Assembly: GCA_964606085.1 (NCBI GenBank)
Contig: CAZSFD010000067.1
Coordinates: 1-28,077, forward strand
DNA length: 28,077 nucleotides
Source of the DNA: CAIQJJ01 sp964606085
Lineage (GTDB): Bacteria; Chloroflexota; Anaerolineae; Anaerolineales; UBA4823
Direction of reading: 5' to 3'
The position numbers and the translations under genes are program-made. The stretch's first letter is position 1; every line of letters begins with the position of its first letter. Shown here one piece after another: positions 6,971-14,750 of the stretch. The notes beneath the pieces were generated by a model, which was not told the DNA's origin, made no database searches, and worked only from the letters and a program-made list of their open reading frames with translations.

Positions 6971-8191
6971 ATGTTTCGGAAGTCCATGATCCCGTTGATG
7001 CTGGTGGTGTTTGTGTTGTTGTTCTCTTTTCGGTTTGCCCAGGCCGCGCTCCCGGTTTCGGTACAAACCGTGACAATTGGCTCTGGCACGGCGGCGAGCT
7101 GTCAAAACCAGGAAGCCGCCAATGCCCTCAGCAACGCCGTGGCCGCCGGGGGTGTGGTAGATTTCAACTGCGGCCCCGATCTGGTGACGATTGTGGTGAA
7201 CACCAACGCCACCGATCAGAATGTTACGGTTAACGGTGGGGGCAAGGTTATTCTCAGTGGTGACAACCTGCGTCAGATTTTTTATCTCTATGGCACAGGC
7301 CAGATCACTTTGAACGATCTCTATCTGCAATATGGCGAGGCGGGTTCTGGCGGCGCTTTGTACATTGGCCCCCAGAATCAAGCTACCGTACACAACACCT
7401 ACTTCATCAGCAATCATGCTTCGACCAGCGGCGGCGCAATTTACAACCGGGGGATTCTGACCCTCACCGGCGGCAGCCTGGGCAGCAATGCGACCGAGGG
7501 CAGCGGCGGCGGGCTGTACAACGATGGCGGCTCGGTGACAATTTTGCGTACCTATTTCATCAACAACCAGGCCAACAGCGGCGGCGGCATATACCAGACC
7601 AACGGCGGCCTGACGGTCAGGCAATCTGCTTTTCGCAGTCATACCGTGCCAGCCCAGGGCGCGGCCATATTCCTGGCGGGTGGCACGGCTTTGCTGGAAA
7701 ATAGCACCTTTTCCAATAACCAGGCCGATCAGGGCGGAGCAATCTACAAAAGTGCGGGTGCGGCAACGCTGACCAACGTTACCTTCAATGAAAACCGCGC
7801 CGATCTCGGCGCAGCATTCTACAACTTTGGCGGAGCGGCCACCATTGCCAACACCATCTTTACCGGTAGCACGGATGAGGCAGGCACCGGCACTGCCTTG
7901 AACTGTGATGGCCCTACCATGACCTCTGCCGGGCGCAATATCATCAGTGATAATAGCTGCTTGCCCAACCCGGGCAGTTCTGGCGACCTGTTTGCCACTA
8001 ACCCCCTGCTTGGCAGTTGGCTGATCCCCGATCATGTGTACCGGCCCCAGCCTGGCAGCCCCGCCATTGATTACGGCCTCGCCTGCCCGGCGGTAGATCA
8101 GCCAGGCAAGTCGCGTCCCATTGGCGCGGCCTGTGACGTGGGTAGCGTGGAGGCGGGGTGGTGGGTTTACTTGCCGCTTGTACTGCGATAG
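6971..8191 (+). CDS. Secreted right-handed beta-helix repeat protein
   Basis: The 406-residue product starts with a Sec-type signal peptide (MFRKS, then a hydrophobic core MIPLMLVVFVLLFSF and a probable cut after AQA, about residue 25). It continues as a pectin-lyase-like right-handed beta-helix with repeated turns such as GSGGALYIG, SGGAIYNRG, GSGGGLYNDGG, SGGGIYQTNGG and GGAIYKSAG, alternating with N-rich strands (YFISNHAS, TFSNNQAD). Such GGGI/GGAI repeats are shared with choice-of-anchor and polymorphic membrane proteins. A conserved end segment, PGSPAIDYG and DVGSVEAG, precedes the C-terminal VYLPLVLR tail. ATG 6971 is chosen because the signal peptide starts there and GAGGA lies upstream; an ATG at 6956 would only add MRKDA. 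It is probably an extracellular adhesion or glycan-binding protein; enzymatic function cannot be claimed. Confidence 0.8.
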   Translation: MFRKSMIPLMLVVFVLLFSFRFAQAALPVSVQTVTIGSGTAASCQNQEAANALSNAVAAGGVVDFNCGPDLVTIVVNTNATDQNVTVNGGGKVILSGDNLRQIFYLYGTGQITLNDLYLQYGEAGSGGALYIGPQNQATVHNTYFISNHASTSGGAIYNRGILTLTGGSLGSNATEGSGGGLYNDGGSVTILRTYFINNQANSGGGIYQTNGGLTVRQSAFRSHTVPAQGAAIFLAGGTALLENSTFSNNQADQGGAIYKSAGAATLTNVTFNENRADLGAAFYNFGGAATIANTIFTGSTDEAGTGTALNCDGPTMTSAGRNIISDNSCLPNPGSSGDLFATNPLLGSWLIPDHVYRPQPGSPAIDYGLACPAVDQPGKSRPIGAACDVGSVEAGWWVYLPLVLR

Positions 8192-8193
8192 TG

Positions 8194-8273
8194 CCTAACC
8201 CGCGAACTTCTTGCACAAAAAACGAGAATTTCCTGGATTAGTGCGCTGGTCGTTCCGCTTTATGCGGGTTAGG
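8194..8273 (+). mobile_element. MITE-like 80-bp element, copy A
   Basis: It is bounded by perfect 10-bp terminal inverted repeats (CCTAACCCGC at 8194-8203, GCGGGTTAGG at 8264-8273). A copy in opposite orientation at 11192-11271 matches 78 of 80 bases, and the match extends a further six bases (ATAGTG, 8188-8193) at this end. It begins two bases after the stop codon of the beta-helix gene. It encodes no transposase, so it would be a non-autonomous element. No clear target-site duplication is seen. Confidence 0.7.
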
Positions 8274-8303
8274 GTTAGCGAAATACTATTCCACGCGCGA
8301 TGG

Positions 8304-9086
8304 CTAATCAATCAACTTTCGCAGCGCATCGCCATTCGCCTTCCACCATTCAAACAAAATCGTCAAATCAACCCCCAGGTTGAAATGGCGTACGCCCAGG
8401 TCGAGATAGTAGCGCGCATCTTCGGGGTGATGGATTTCGGCGCGCGGCTGTACGCCGGCCTTGAGCGCGGCGGCGATCACACGGCGCTCAGTCTGCTTGA
8501 TTTCAGGATCGCCGCGCTGGCCTGCTTTGCCCACGTTCATCGAATAATCGGCTGGACCCCATTGGATCATGTCAATTCCGGGAACGGTCAGAATCTCATC
8601 AAGTTGATCCACTGCCGAATGCTTCTCGATCATCACCATGACCACCGTATCTCGCAGGGCCTGAACATATTCAGGTTTGCCCCCGTAACCCATGTAGGTG
8701 AAGCGGCGCATCGCCACGCCAAACGTGCCGCCGTCTTCGGGTGTATCTGGGCGGCAGATGCGCACGCATTGGCGGGCATCCTCGGCTGAGCGGGGATCGG
8801 CGAAAAGCACGCCCTGGAAGCCCGCGCCAATGCCACGCTGCGCCAGGAAGGCGCGCGGTTCCGCCTCCACCTTGATCACCGCCGACATGGGGAAAAGTTC
8901 AACCGCACGGCAAAAATTATCCAGCCCGTGCAGGTCGAAGGGGGCATATTCGGCCAAAAATTCAATGTAATCGAACATGCCGCTGTGGCCTACGGCCTCA
9001 ACCGTGGCCGGCCACAGGCTGTGCAGGCGAGTGCCAATGGTTGGCTGCCCGGCGTTCAGTTTTTGGCGCAGGAGATTTGTTCGCAT
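8304..9086 (-). CDS. HpcH/HpaI aldolase/citrate lyase family protein
   Basis: The 260-residue protein has the TIM-barrel pattern of class II pyruvate aldolases of the HpcH/HpaI family, which cleave or form 2-keto-3-deoxy acids using a divalent metal. Metal ligands are recognisable: Glu154 in VMIEKHSAVDQLDEIL and Asp180 in WGPADYS. Two usual active-site positions differ: the EHxPF histidine is tyrosine in AEYAPFDLHGLDN (Y47), and the VxVR arginine is lysine in VIKVEAEPR (K72). It is therefore a divergent subfamily with unknown substrate and possibly altered chemistry. ATG 9086 is preferred over the ATG two codons upstream because GAGGA ends directly before ATG 9092 but lies six bases before ATG 9086. 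It is downstream of, and co-oriented with, the GGDEF gene, with 37 bases between them. Confidence 0.8.
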   Translation of the reverse strand: MRTNLLRQKLNAGQPTIGTRLHSLWPATVEAVGHSGMFDYIEFLAEYAPFDLHGLDNFCRAVELFPMSAVIKVEAEPRAFLAQRGIGAGFQGVLFADPRSAEDARQCVRICRPDTPEDGGTFGVAMRRFTYMGYGGKPEYVQALRDTVVMVMIEKHSAVDQLDEILTVPGIDMIQWGPADYSMNVGKAGQRGDPEIKQTERRVIAAALKAGVQPRAEIHHPEDARYYLDLGVRHFNLGVDLTILFEWWKANGDALRKLID

Positions 9087-9123
9087 GGTCATTCCTCACT
9101 TTGCTGAGATCGGTTTTGTCCAA

Positions 9124-11178
9124 TTAATCCGCCTGCCATACACAAACCCGGTTGCGCCCCTGGAATTTGGCCTGATAGAGGGCGTTATCGGCGCGCTCGA
9201 TCAGGGCTTCGAGCGTTGGGCAGTTGCTATCTGGCTCGGCCACGCCCAGGCTGATGGTGACGGAAAGGCGGCTATCCTCGTTGTGAATGAGCATTTCGGC
9301 AATCGCCTGGCGCAGTCGTTGGGCGACGGCTTCGGCGGGCGGCGGCGTTGTTTTGGTGCTATCAGGCCAGTGGCGTGCTGGGGTGCGTGGCAATAGCACG
9401 ATGAACTCTTCGCCGCCATAGCGCCCGATTTCATCGGTTTCGCGCAATTGCCAGCGGCATTCTTGCGCCACGGTTTGCAATACCCGGTCGCCGCAGGCAT
9501 GGCCGCAGGTGTCGTTGATCAGTTTGAAATGGTCAATGTCAAACAGGATCAGCGAAAGGGCCTCCTGATAGCGGCGGGCGTGCTGAAAGGCTGAACGGGC
9601 CAGTTCCATGAAGTGCCGCCGGTTGTGCAAATCGGTCAGCGAATCGGTGATCGCCAGTCGTTGTGTTTCCTCGAACAGCCGGGTGTTCTCGAGGGCGATG
9701 GATACCTGATCGGCGAAAGCGCTGGCCAGGCGGGCATGGTCGGCGGTAAATGTGCGGGGACGGTGGCTATCCAGCGCCAACATGCCGATCATGTTATCGT
9801 GCAGCAGCAATGGCACGCCCATCCAGCCGCGGATGCCTTTATGGGGCGGGTGATTGAAGGCATCATATACGGCAGGCGCATCTTCGATGATATAAGGTTT
9901 GCGCTGCGCGTAGACAACAGCGTTGGGGGTTTGCGCACTAATCGCAAAGCGCAACCCAATGACTTCCTGACGATTTGCAAAGCCACGCGCATCTACGATG
10001 ACATGCTCTTCGCCATCGGGCAGCAGCACGCAGGCGCTATCGTAGGGGACGACCCGGTTGAGCTGTTCGAGGATGCGCCCGATGACCTCATCGCGCTTGA
10101 GCGTGCCAGCCAGGGCGGCGGCGGCCTCGCGCAGGGTGTCTGCTTCGGTGGCGCGCCGCTGGCTTTCCTCAACCAACCTCGTCTTGAGGATCGCCAGGGC
10201 GATATTTTGAGCAGCCTGTTCGCCGATGTAGATTTCATCTCGGTTAAATTCGTGAGGCCCGTGGTAGGTAACCAGTGCTGCGCCCAAAAATTGCTGGTTG
10301 CCCGTCAGTGGCAGTGCCAGCACGGCCTGGGCGGGGAAGCGTTGGGCGAATTCGGTTTCGATGTAAGAAGATTGGTGTGCATTGGGGACGATCAGCGGCT
10401 GCCTGGTTTTGTAGACGTGGCTGGTGAAATTCTTCTCGCCGGGTTGGGGTGGTGGCGCACTGAAATACGCCTCGCGGTCAATGCCGAACACGGCTGCATA
10501 GCTGACTGCCTGGTTGGTTTCATCCCAAAGTGTCAGATAGCAGCTATCGGCCTGGAACAATTCTCCCAACCGGTCTACCATATTCTGCAAAATGCCATGC
10601 AGGTCATTTTCTTCCAACGCGGCGCGGGTGATTTCATTCAGGAGTAGTTGTTGACGGGCAAAGCGCCATAGGTTATTTTCTGCACGCAGGCGCGAAACCT
10701 GGTTCGCCAAAATTTGGGCGTAGAGCGCCAGGATTTCGCGTTGTTGTTCGTCAATGGATAGCCCGGTAAAGAAATTGTCGGTACAAATCACGCCGAGAAT
10801 TTGCCGCCCATGCCACAAACCGCCGGCAGCCAGGTTTCCGGTGCAAGCAAATTCGCCACGCTGGTTGAGCAATTCCGCTTGCGGCTCGAAATAAATCCCC
10901 GTTTGCTTTTCACGCATCAATTGCTGAAAGCAATGATGCTGAACCGATAGGCTGCGATGATGTTCATCACAGATTTTACCGTCATCGTCAATCCCATAAC
11001 TGCCGTGCAGTTGATCGGGGTGGGCTGCGTCGTATAGCCACAGCCCTACCCGATCAAAGCCAAGCTGCTGGTGGCCCAGTTCAACCGCCAGGCGGTAGAG
11101 CGAGTCAAGCGCGCTCGCTTGCGATAACGCCATATTGACGCCGTGCAGCGCAGCCAGCTTTTGCGAATGATTTTCCAT
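9124..11178 (-). CDS. Multi-GAF diguanylate cyclase
   Basis: This 684-residue cytosolic sensor has no membrane segment. Roughly three GAF-type ligand-binding regions occupy residues 1-170, 185-340 and 355-505, followed by a GGDEF domain at about 520-684 that makes cyclic di-GMP from two GTP. The active-site loop is GGEEF (residues 588-592), a catalytically competent variant, preceded at the expected five-residue spacing by an RxxD inhibitory site (RETD, 579-582). The nucleotide and metal motif FDIDHFKLINDTCGHACGD is intact, so an active, product-inhibited enzyme is predicted. The ligand sensed is unknown. Its start lies 13 bases from MITE-like copy B, which occupies the position where a promoter would be expected. 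Confidence 0.88.
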   Translation of the reverse strand: MENHSQKLAALHGVNMALSQASALDSLYRLAVELGHQQLGFDRVGLWLYDAAHPDQLHGSYGIDDDGKICDEHHRSLSVQHHCFQQLMREKQTGIYFEPQAELLNQRGEFACTGNLAAGGLWHGRQILGVICTDNFFTGLSIDEQQREILALYAQILANQVSRLRAENNLWRFARQQLLLNEITRAALEENDLHGILQNMVDRLGELFQADSCYLTLWDETNQAVSYAAVFGIDREAYFSAPPPQPGEKNFTSHVYKTRQPLIVPNAHQSSYIETEFAQRFPAQAVLALPLTGNQQFLGAALVTYHGPHEFNRDEIYIGEQAAQNIALAILKTRLVEESQRRATEADTLREAAAALAGTLKRDEVIGRILEQLNRVVPYDSACVLLPDGEEHVIVDARGFANRQEVIGLRFAISAQTPNAVVYAQRKPYIIEDAPAVYDAFNHPPHKGIRGWMGVPLLLHDNMIGMLALDSHRPRTFTADHARLASAFADQVSIALENTRLFEETQRLAITDSLTDLHNRRHFMELARSAFQHARRYQEALSLILFDIDHFKLINDTCGHACGDRVLQTVAQECRWQLRETDEIGRYGGEEFIVLLPRTPARHWPDSTKTTPPPAEAVAQRLRQAIAEMLIHNEDSRLSVTISLGVAEPDSNCPTLEALIERADNALYQAKFQGRNRVCVWQAD

Positions 11179-11191
11179 CCTGTTGTGATCA

Positions 11192-11271
11192 CCTAACCCG
11201 CATAAAGCGGAACGACCAGTGTACTAATCCAGGAAATTCTCGTTTTTTGTGCAAGAAGTTCGCGGGTTAGG
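11192..11271 (-). mobile_element. MITE-like 80-bp element, copy B (inverted relative to copy A)
   Basis: It is the same element as 8194-8273 in opposite orientation, with two internal mismatches and identical 10-bp terminal inverted repeats. It separates the start of the GAF-GGDEF gene (11178) from a truncated DinB-like gene that ends at 11277. The two copies bracket about 2.9 kb carrying the aldolase and GGDEF genes. Confidence 0.7.
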
Positions 11272-11276
11272 CACTA

Positions 11277-11432
11277 TTAGCGGTTTTCCTGGTTTGCCAG
11301 GTGGCCGATCATCCAACTGATGCAGTTCATCGGCAGGATGCGCTTGCGGGCGTCTTCATCGCTGACGCCTTCCAGACCGCGTACAAATTCTTTCCGGGCG
11401 AAATGGAGCTGGCTTACCAATAGATGGGTCAT
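11277..11432 (-). pseudogene. DinB-like (DUF664-type) protein, N-terminal fragment
   Basis: A good Shine-Dalgarno (CAGGAG, six bases upstream) precedes ATG 11432, and the 51-residue product (HLLVSQLHFARKEFVRGLEG, then PMNCISWMIGHLANQENR) resembles the first helix and WxxGH metal-ligand helix of DinB/YfiT-type four-helix-bundle proteins. Family members are usually about 150-170 residues, so two thirds are missing. The frame ends in TAA six bases from MITE-like copy B, and no remainder of the gene is visible on either side of that element or beside copy A. A rearrangement at the element is the simplest explanation. The fragment is unlikely to be functional. Confidence 0.6.
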
Positions 11433-11529
11433 AGAAATCTCCTGAGGAAAGTCTCCTGCCACTGCTTTGCGGTGCCAAGACGGTGTGGACGCCCTGCGTC
11501 CCGTTCGATGCGGCGCGTCGGGTGGGGTT

Positions 11530-11615
11530 GACACCGCGGGAGCGGTGTCAACAGGGTGCATCGCGAGAGCGGTGTCAACAGGGTGCATCGCGGGAGCGGT
11601 GTCTACCGGGCTAGA
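11530..11615. repeat. Three tandem 27-bp repeats with a GACACCGC/GCGGTGTC hairpin
   Basis: Units at 11535-11561, 11562-11588 and 11589-11615 share CGCGGGAGCGGTGTCAACAG at their start; unit 2 has one change there and unit 3 diverges in its second half. At the left edge GACACCGC-GGGA-GCGGTGTC (11530-11549) forms an 8-bp stem. The array lies between the DinB-like fragment and the end of the Gfo/Idh gene and overlaps that gene's last codon. It may serve as a 3' mRNA structure; no spacers are present. Confidence 0.7.
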
Positions 11616-12606
11616 GGGAAATCCATGCTTGATCGTGGTGGGCCTGGTACAGCGCTTCCATCACCGTGTTGCGGTAGGCGGCTTCACGGGCGGTGACGAG
11701 CGGGGCGTGCTGCTTGCCTACCACGGCATCGAGGAATAGCTCGAAGGCATGCGGCCAGGCTTCGGGAAGCGTTGTCCAGGGTTCTTTGCCGTCGGCGCCT
11801 GCCACCTTGCTGCTCTTGAAGAACAACTGCCCGTTGATTACGCTGGCGTGGCCTTCCGTCCCTGAGACAATCAGGCTGACCGGGTTGGCGACATCTACCC
11901 AGCCCGCCGCCAGGGTGCCAACGCAGCCATTGGCAAACTTGAGCAGACCCTCGCCGAACTCGTCTACTGCGCCATAGCGCCGTGTCACCGTGTCGAGGCT
12001 GGCCGTGACCGCCTGAACATCGCCCAATAGCCATAGCATGATGTCGAGGACGTGCGTGCCGAGGTCGCCGAAACCGCCGCAGCCGGCCTGCGCCGGGTCG
12101 GTCATCCAGCGCCAATCGGTATCGAACCAGCCGCCGAGCGCTCCAGCATGGCAGTTGCTCATGCGCGCACGGCTGATCGCACCAAACGAACCCGCCGCGA
12201 TTTGCTCCTTGAGAAACTGATGGATCGGATTGCCGCGCATGAAGTAGCCGGTCTGGAACAGCACGCCTGCTTTTGCGATAGCTTCGGCCATGCGTGCTGC
12301 ATCTGCGCTGCCCATGCCGAGCGGCTTTTCGACAAACAGGTGTTTGCCTGCGGCCGCCGCGGCCAGCACCAACGGCTCGTGGCGGTCGGTTTCCGAGCAG
12401 ACGATCACCGCCGGGATGGATGTATCTTTCCAGATCGTTTCCAAATCGGCCACCTGCGCATTCAACGCATCGGCACGCTGTTGTGCCCGCGCGTCATCGT
12501 GATCCCAAACGTACTGGACGGCCACATCCGCGCGCTTTTTGATGCGCTCAATAAAGCCAGGCGTATGGATGTGCGCGCCGCCGATAAGGGCGAGGGGGGT
12601 AGGCAT
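11611..12606 (-). CDS. Gfo/Idh/MocA family oxidoreductase (divergent)
   Basis: The 331-residue product has the two-domain plan of NAD(P)-dependent sugar dehydrogenases of the Gfo/Idh/MocA family: an N-terminal Rossmann region, the EKP motif (residues 93-95, Lys being catalytic) and the GDLGTHVLDIMLWLLG helix that contributes active-site Asp and His. The dinucleotide loop reads LIGGAHIHTPGF rather than GxGxxG, unlike the two paralogues upstream, so cofactor binding may differ. ATG 12606 has AGGAG six bases upstream; longer readings run into the previous gene. It lies 17 bases after the preceding dehydrogenase gene on the same strand and is the last gene of the operon 14656-11611. The substrate is unknown. 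Confidence 0.85.
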   Translation of the reverse strand: MPTPLALIGGAHIHTPGFIERIKKRADVAVQYVWDHDDARAQQRADALNAQVADLETIWKDTSIPAVIVCSETDRHEPLVLAAAAAGKHLFVEKPLGMGSADAARMAEAIAKAGVLFQTGYFMRGNPIHQFLKEQIAAGSFGAISRARMSNCHAGALGGWFDTDWRWMTDPAQAGCGGFGDLGTHVLDIMLWLLGDVQAVTASLDTVTRRYGAVDEFGEGLLKFANGCVGTLAAGWVDVANPVSLIVSGTEGHASVINGQLFFKSSKVAGADGKEPWTTLPEAWPHAFELFLDAVVGKQHAPLVTAREAAYRNTVMEALYQAHHDQAWISL

Positions 12607-12623
12607 AGGGAACTCCTGGTTGA

Positions 12624-13679
12624 TCAAATTTTCACTTCCGCGCCGGTTTCCTGGCTGCGGTAAATACCATCGAGGATGGACTGCACCATCAGCGATTGCT
12701 CCGCCGGGACGGGGCTGGGCAGGCCCTCGGCCACGGCTTTGGCAAATTCCACGCATTCGAGGGCGTGCGGCTCCATCGTGTCAGATGTGACGCTGAGTGT
12801 GGTGGTGAGAAGCTGCTTGGTGGCGTAGTTGCTGGTCATCAGTGTGTCGGAGGGCCATTCCAGGCCGCCTTCACTGCCGTAGAGCCACACTTTGGCTTCT
12901 TCGCCTTGCGTGTTGTGGTGCAGCAGCCAGCTTACTTCGAGCATCAGTGTCGCACCGTTGTCGAAGCGCACGAAGGCGGCGGCGAAGTCTTCCACGTCCA
13001 TGCCGGGCAGCACGGTGGAGCGGCCCCACATGGTAAAGGCCCCTTCGCGGTGCGCCAGGGCAGCTTTCGCCACGCCGCTGACGGCCACCGGTTTGGGGTG
13101 TCCCATCAGCCAGAGAGTCAAATCCAGGATGTGAACGCCGATGTCAATTGTCGGGCCGCCGCCAGAATGGCTTTTCTTGATGAACGTGTCGCGGTTGGGC
13201 AGCAGGCAGCGGCGCAGCATCCAGGCGCGGGCGTGGTATACGTCGCCGAGGACGCCCGTGTCAATTTCCGCTTTGGCGGCCTGTGAAACACCGCGGAAGC
13301 GGAAGTGCTGGGCGGTCATCAGCAGTTTCCCGCTCCTGTCACGCGCATCAATCATGCGGCGGATGTCGGCGGGTGTGGGGGCCAGCGGCTTCTCGCAGAT
13401 GACGTGCTTGCCGGCATTCAGCGCCGCCACGGCCTGGTCGGCGTGGAACATGTTGGGCGAGCAGATGTCTACGATGTCAATGTCGGGGTCGGCAATCAGG
13501 TCGTTGAAATCTTCGTAGAAGCGCTCGACGCCATGCTTCTGTTTCCAGGTGTCGAAGACTTCTGGCCGCACGTCGCTGCCGGCGACGAGTTCGGTGTAGG
13601 GTGAGGCTTGCCAGCCGGGAACGTGGGTGTTGGCGATGCCGCCGAGGCCGATCAGGCCAACGTTGAGTTTGGGGGTCAT
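12624..13679 (-). CDS. Gfo/Idh/MocA family oxidoreductase, paralogue 1
   Basis: This 351-residue NAD(P)-dependent oxidoreductase probably acts on a sugar or cyclitol. It shows GLGGIA (residues 11-16, dinucleotide loop), CEKPLA (EKP 96-98, catalytic Lys) and GGGPTIDIGVHILDLTLWLMG, which supplies the active-site Asp and His. Its ATG overlaps the stop of the mutarotase-like gene in an ATGA arrangement, and its Shine-Dalgarno (AGGAG) lies within the last codons of that gene, so translation is probably coupled. The protein is close to the one at 14751-15809 over its whole length (shared MDVEDFAAAFVRFD, NYATKQL, MEPHALECV, EGLPSPVP, ILDGIYRSQ), pointing to a duplication within this locus. Confidence 0.9.
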   Translation of the reverse strand: MTPKLNVGLIGLGGIANTHVPGWQASPYTELVAGSDVRPEVFDTWKQKHGVERFYEDFNDLIADPDIDIVDICSPNMFHADQAVAALNAGKHVICEKPLAPTPADIRRMIDARDRSGKLLMTAQHFRFRGVSQAAKAEIDTGVLGDVYHARAWMLRRCLLPNRDTFIKKSHSGGGPTIDIGVHILDLTLWLMGHPKPVAVSGVAKAALAHREGAFTMWGRSTVLPGMDVEDFAAAFVRFDNGATLMLEVSWLLHHNTQGEEAKVWLYGSEGGLEWPSDTLMTSNYATKQLLTTTLSVTSDTMEPHALECVEFAKAVAEGLPSPVPAEQSLMVQSILDGIYRSQETGAEVKI

Positions 13680-14656
13680 AGAGATACTCCTGGGGTATTA
13701 AATTCAAACCGCCTCGTCCACTCCTGGCTTTGCCCAGGTTCGAGGCGGATGTCTACGAAAATTTCGGCGCTGATGACATGGCCGACGCCCCACACGGCCA
13801 CGCGCCAGGGGGTGAAGTCGTCGGTTTCGCTCATCGTCAGGCCGCTGGCGTGGGTCAGTTGCCATTGCGGTTGCTCGGTGGCGAAGAATCCAATGGGGCG
13901 GCAATAGAAGGGGCGTTCGGGGGTGGCGTGCAGGCTGAGCCTATTTTCCTGGACGTTCAGGTTGGCGCGGCTGCCCTGGATATATTCGCGGATGCGGCGG
14001 TCAATCTCTTCGGGAGGCAATTGGCGCATTTCCGGCGGGACGTTGGCGCGCATCAGGGCGATGTCATCTTGAAATTGGACTGGATAGGGGAAGTGCAGCG
14101 TGTAATCGGGGCCAACCGGGGTCTGGTTGATGCCGATGAAGTTGTGGCAATATTCGTGGGTGGCGATGGGCCTGACGCCGGTGTTTTGCAACAGATAGTG
14201 GATTTCCAGCGTATTTTCGGCCACCCGCACGGTCTTGGTCAGGCGGGCGGCGTAGCCGCGGCATTCGAGCGGCTGCACCACGAAGGTGGCTGCATCGGCC
14301 TGGGTTTGAATCTCGACCGGGAAGGGCTGGACGATTTCGTAGGGGCGAAAGAAATTGTAGGGGGCATCACTGTCTTTCTTGAGCAGGCCAATGCCCAATT
14401 TGGGGAAGGCATCGCCGACCTGGGCGTCATCGTAGCCGATGGGGGCTTCGATGCCGAACTCGTTGCACAGGCCGATGCCGCCAGTGCCTTTGGCGGGGTC
14501 GTAATCTTCGGGGACGCAGAAGGTGTGTTTTCCGTCCAGTGTGACCTGGGTAATGAAGGCCGTCCAGTCGAAGCGGGTGCGCCTGTAAACGCTGCCGGGT
14601 TGGGCAATTTCAACGGTGAGACGCGGGGATTGGAAGAGAATAGGGTTTTCTGGCAT
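13676..14656 (-). CDS. Galactose-mutarotase-like fold protein of unknown function
   Basis: The 326-residue product looks like a carbohydrate-binding beta-sandwich related to aldose 1-epimerases. Stretches such as TAFITQVTLDGKHTFCVPE, CNEFGIEAPIGYDD, ECRGYAARLTKTVRV and EIHYLLQNTGVRPIATHEYCHNFIGIN fit the mutarotase-like pattern of a sugar-facing His (here in THEYCHNF) and acidic residues. I cannot assign it to a defined enzyme family. It opens an operon with two Gfo/Idh dehydrogenases (ATGA overlap with the next), so it probably interconverts anomers of, or binds, the sugar those enzymes oxidise. The start at 14656 is preceded by GAGAGAAA, a weak ribosome binding site. Confidence 0.65.
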   Translation of the reverse strand: MPENPILFQSPRLTVEIAQPGSVYRRTRFDWTAFITQVTLDGKHTFCVPEDYDPAKGTGGIGLCNEFGIEAPIGYDDAQVGDAFPKLGIGLLKKDSDAPYNFFRPYEIVQPFPVEIQTQADAATFVVQPLECRGYAARLTKTVRVAENTLEIHYLLQNTGVRPIATHEYCHNFIGINQTPVGPDYTLHFPYPVQFQDDIALMRANVPPEMRQLPPEEIDRRIREYIQGSRANLNVQENRLSLHATPERPFYCRPIGFFATEQPQWQLTHASGLTMSETDDFTPWRVAVWGVGHVISAEIFVDIRLEPGQSQEWTRRFEFNTPGVSL

Positions 14657-14680
14657 GAGTTTCTCTCGGAGATGGGATGT

Positions 14681-14723
14681 AAAACCGCCGGTCTGCCCAG
14701 TTTCTCTGCGGCTGACCGGCGGT
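14681..14723 (-). terminator. Intrinsic terminator (weak U tract) between two dehydrogenase operons
   Basis: A 10-bp stem (ACCGCCGGTC at 14684-14693 with GACCGGCGGT at 14714-14723) encloses a 20-base loop. On the minus strand it is followed by TTTT. It lies just after the stop of the gene at 14751-15809 and before the mutarotase-like gene, so it probably separates two transcripts at least partly. Confidence 0.55.
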
Positions 14724-14750
14724 CTCGACGCGTGAACGCAGCGGGCCTAA

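Noticed and set aside
6899..8035. 378-codon minus-strand frame over the beta-helix gene
   Set aside because: The plus-strand product has a signal peptide, beta-helix repeats and a family C-terminus; the antisense frame has no recognisable feature.
9613..10647. 344-codon plus-strand frame over the GAF-GGDEF gene
   Set aside because: It is the reverse of an unmistakable GAF-GGDEF coding region and has no motif of its own.
8194..11271. Composite transposon
   Set aside because: No transposase or integrase is encoded in or beside the 80-bp ends, so only a non-autonomous element can be claimed.
11433..11588. N-terminal extension of the DinB-like fragment up to 11588
   Set aside because: The added residues are a translation of the 27-bp repeat array, while a strong Shine-Dalgarno supports ATG 11432.
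11535..11615. CRISPR array
   Set aside because: The three 27-bp units follow each other without spacers and no cas gene is present.
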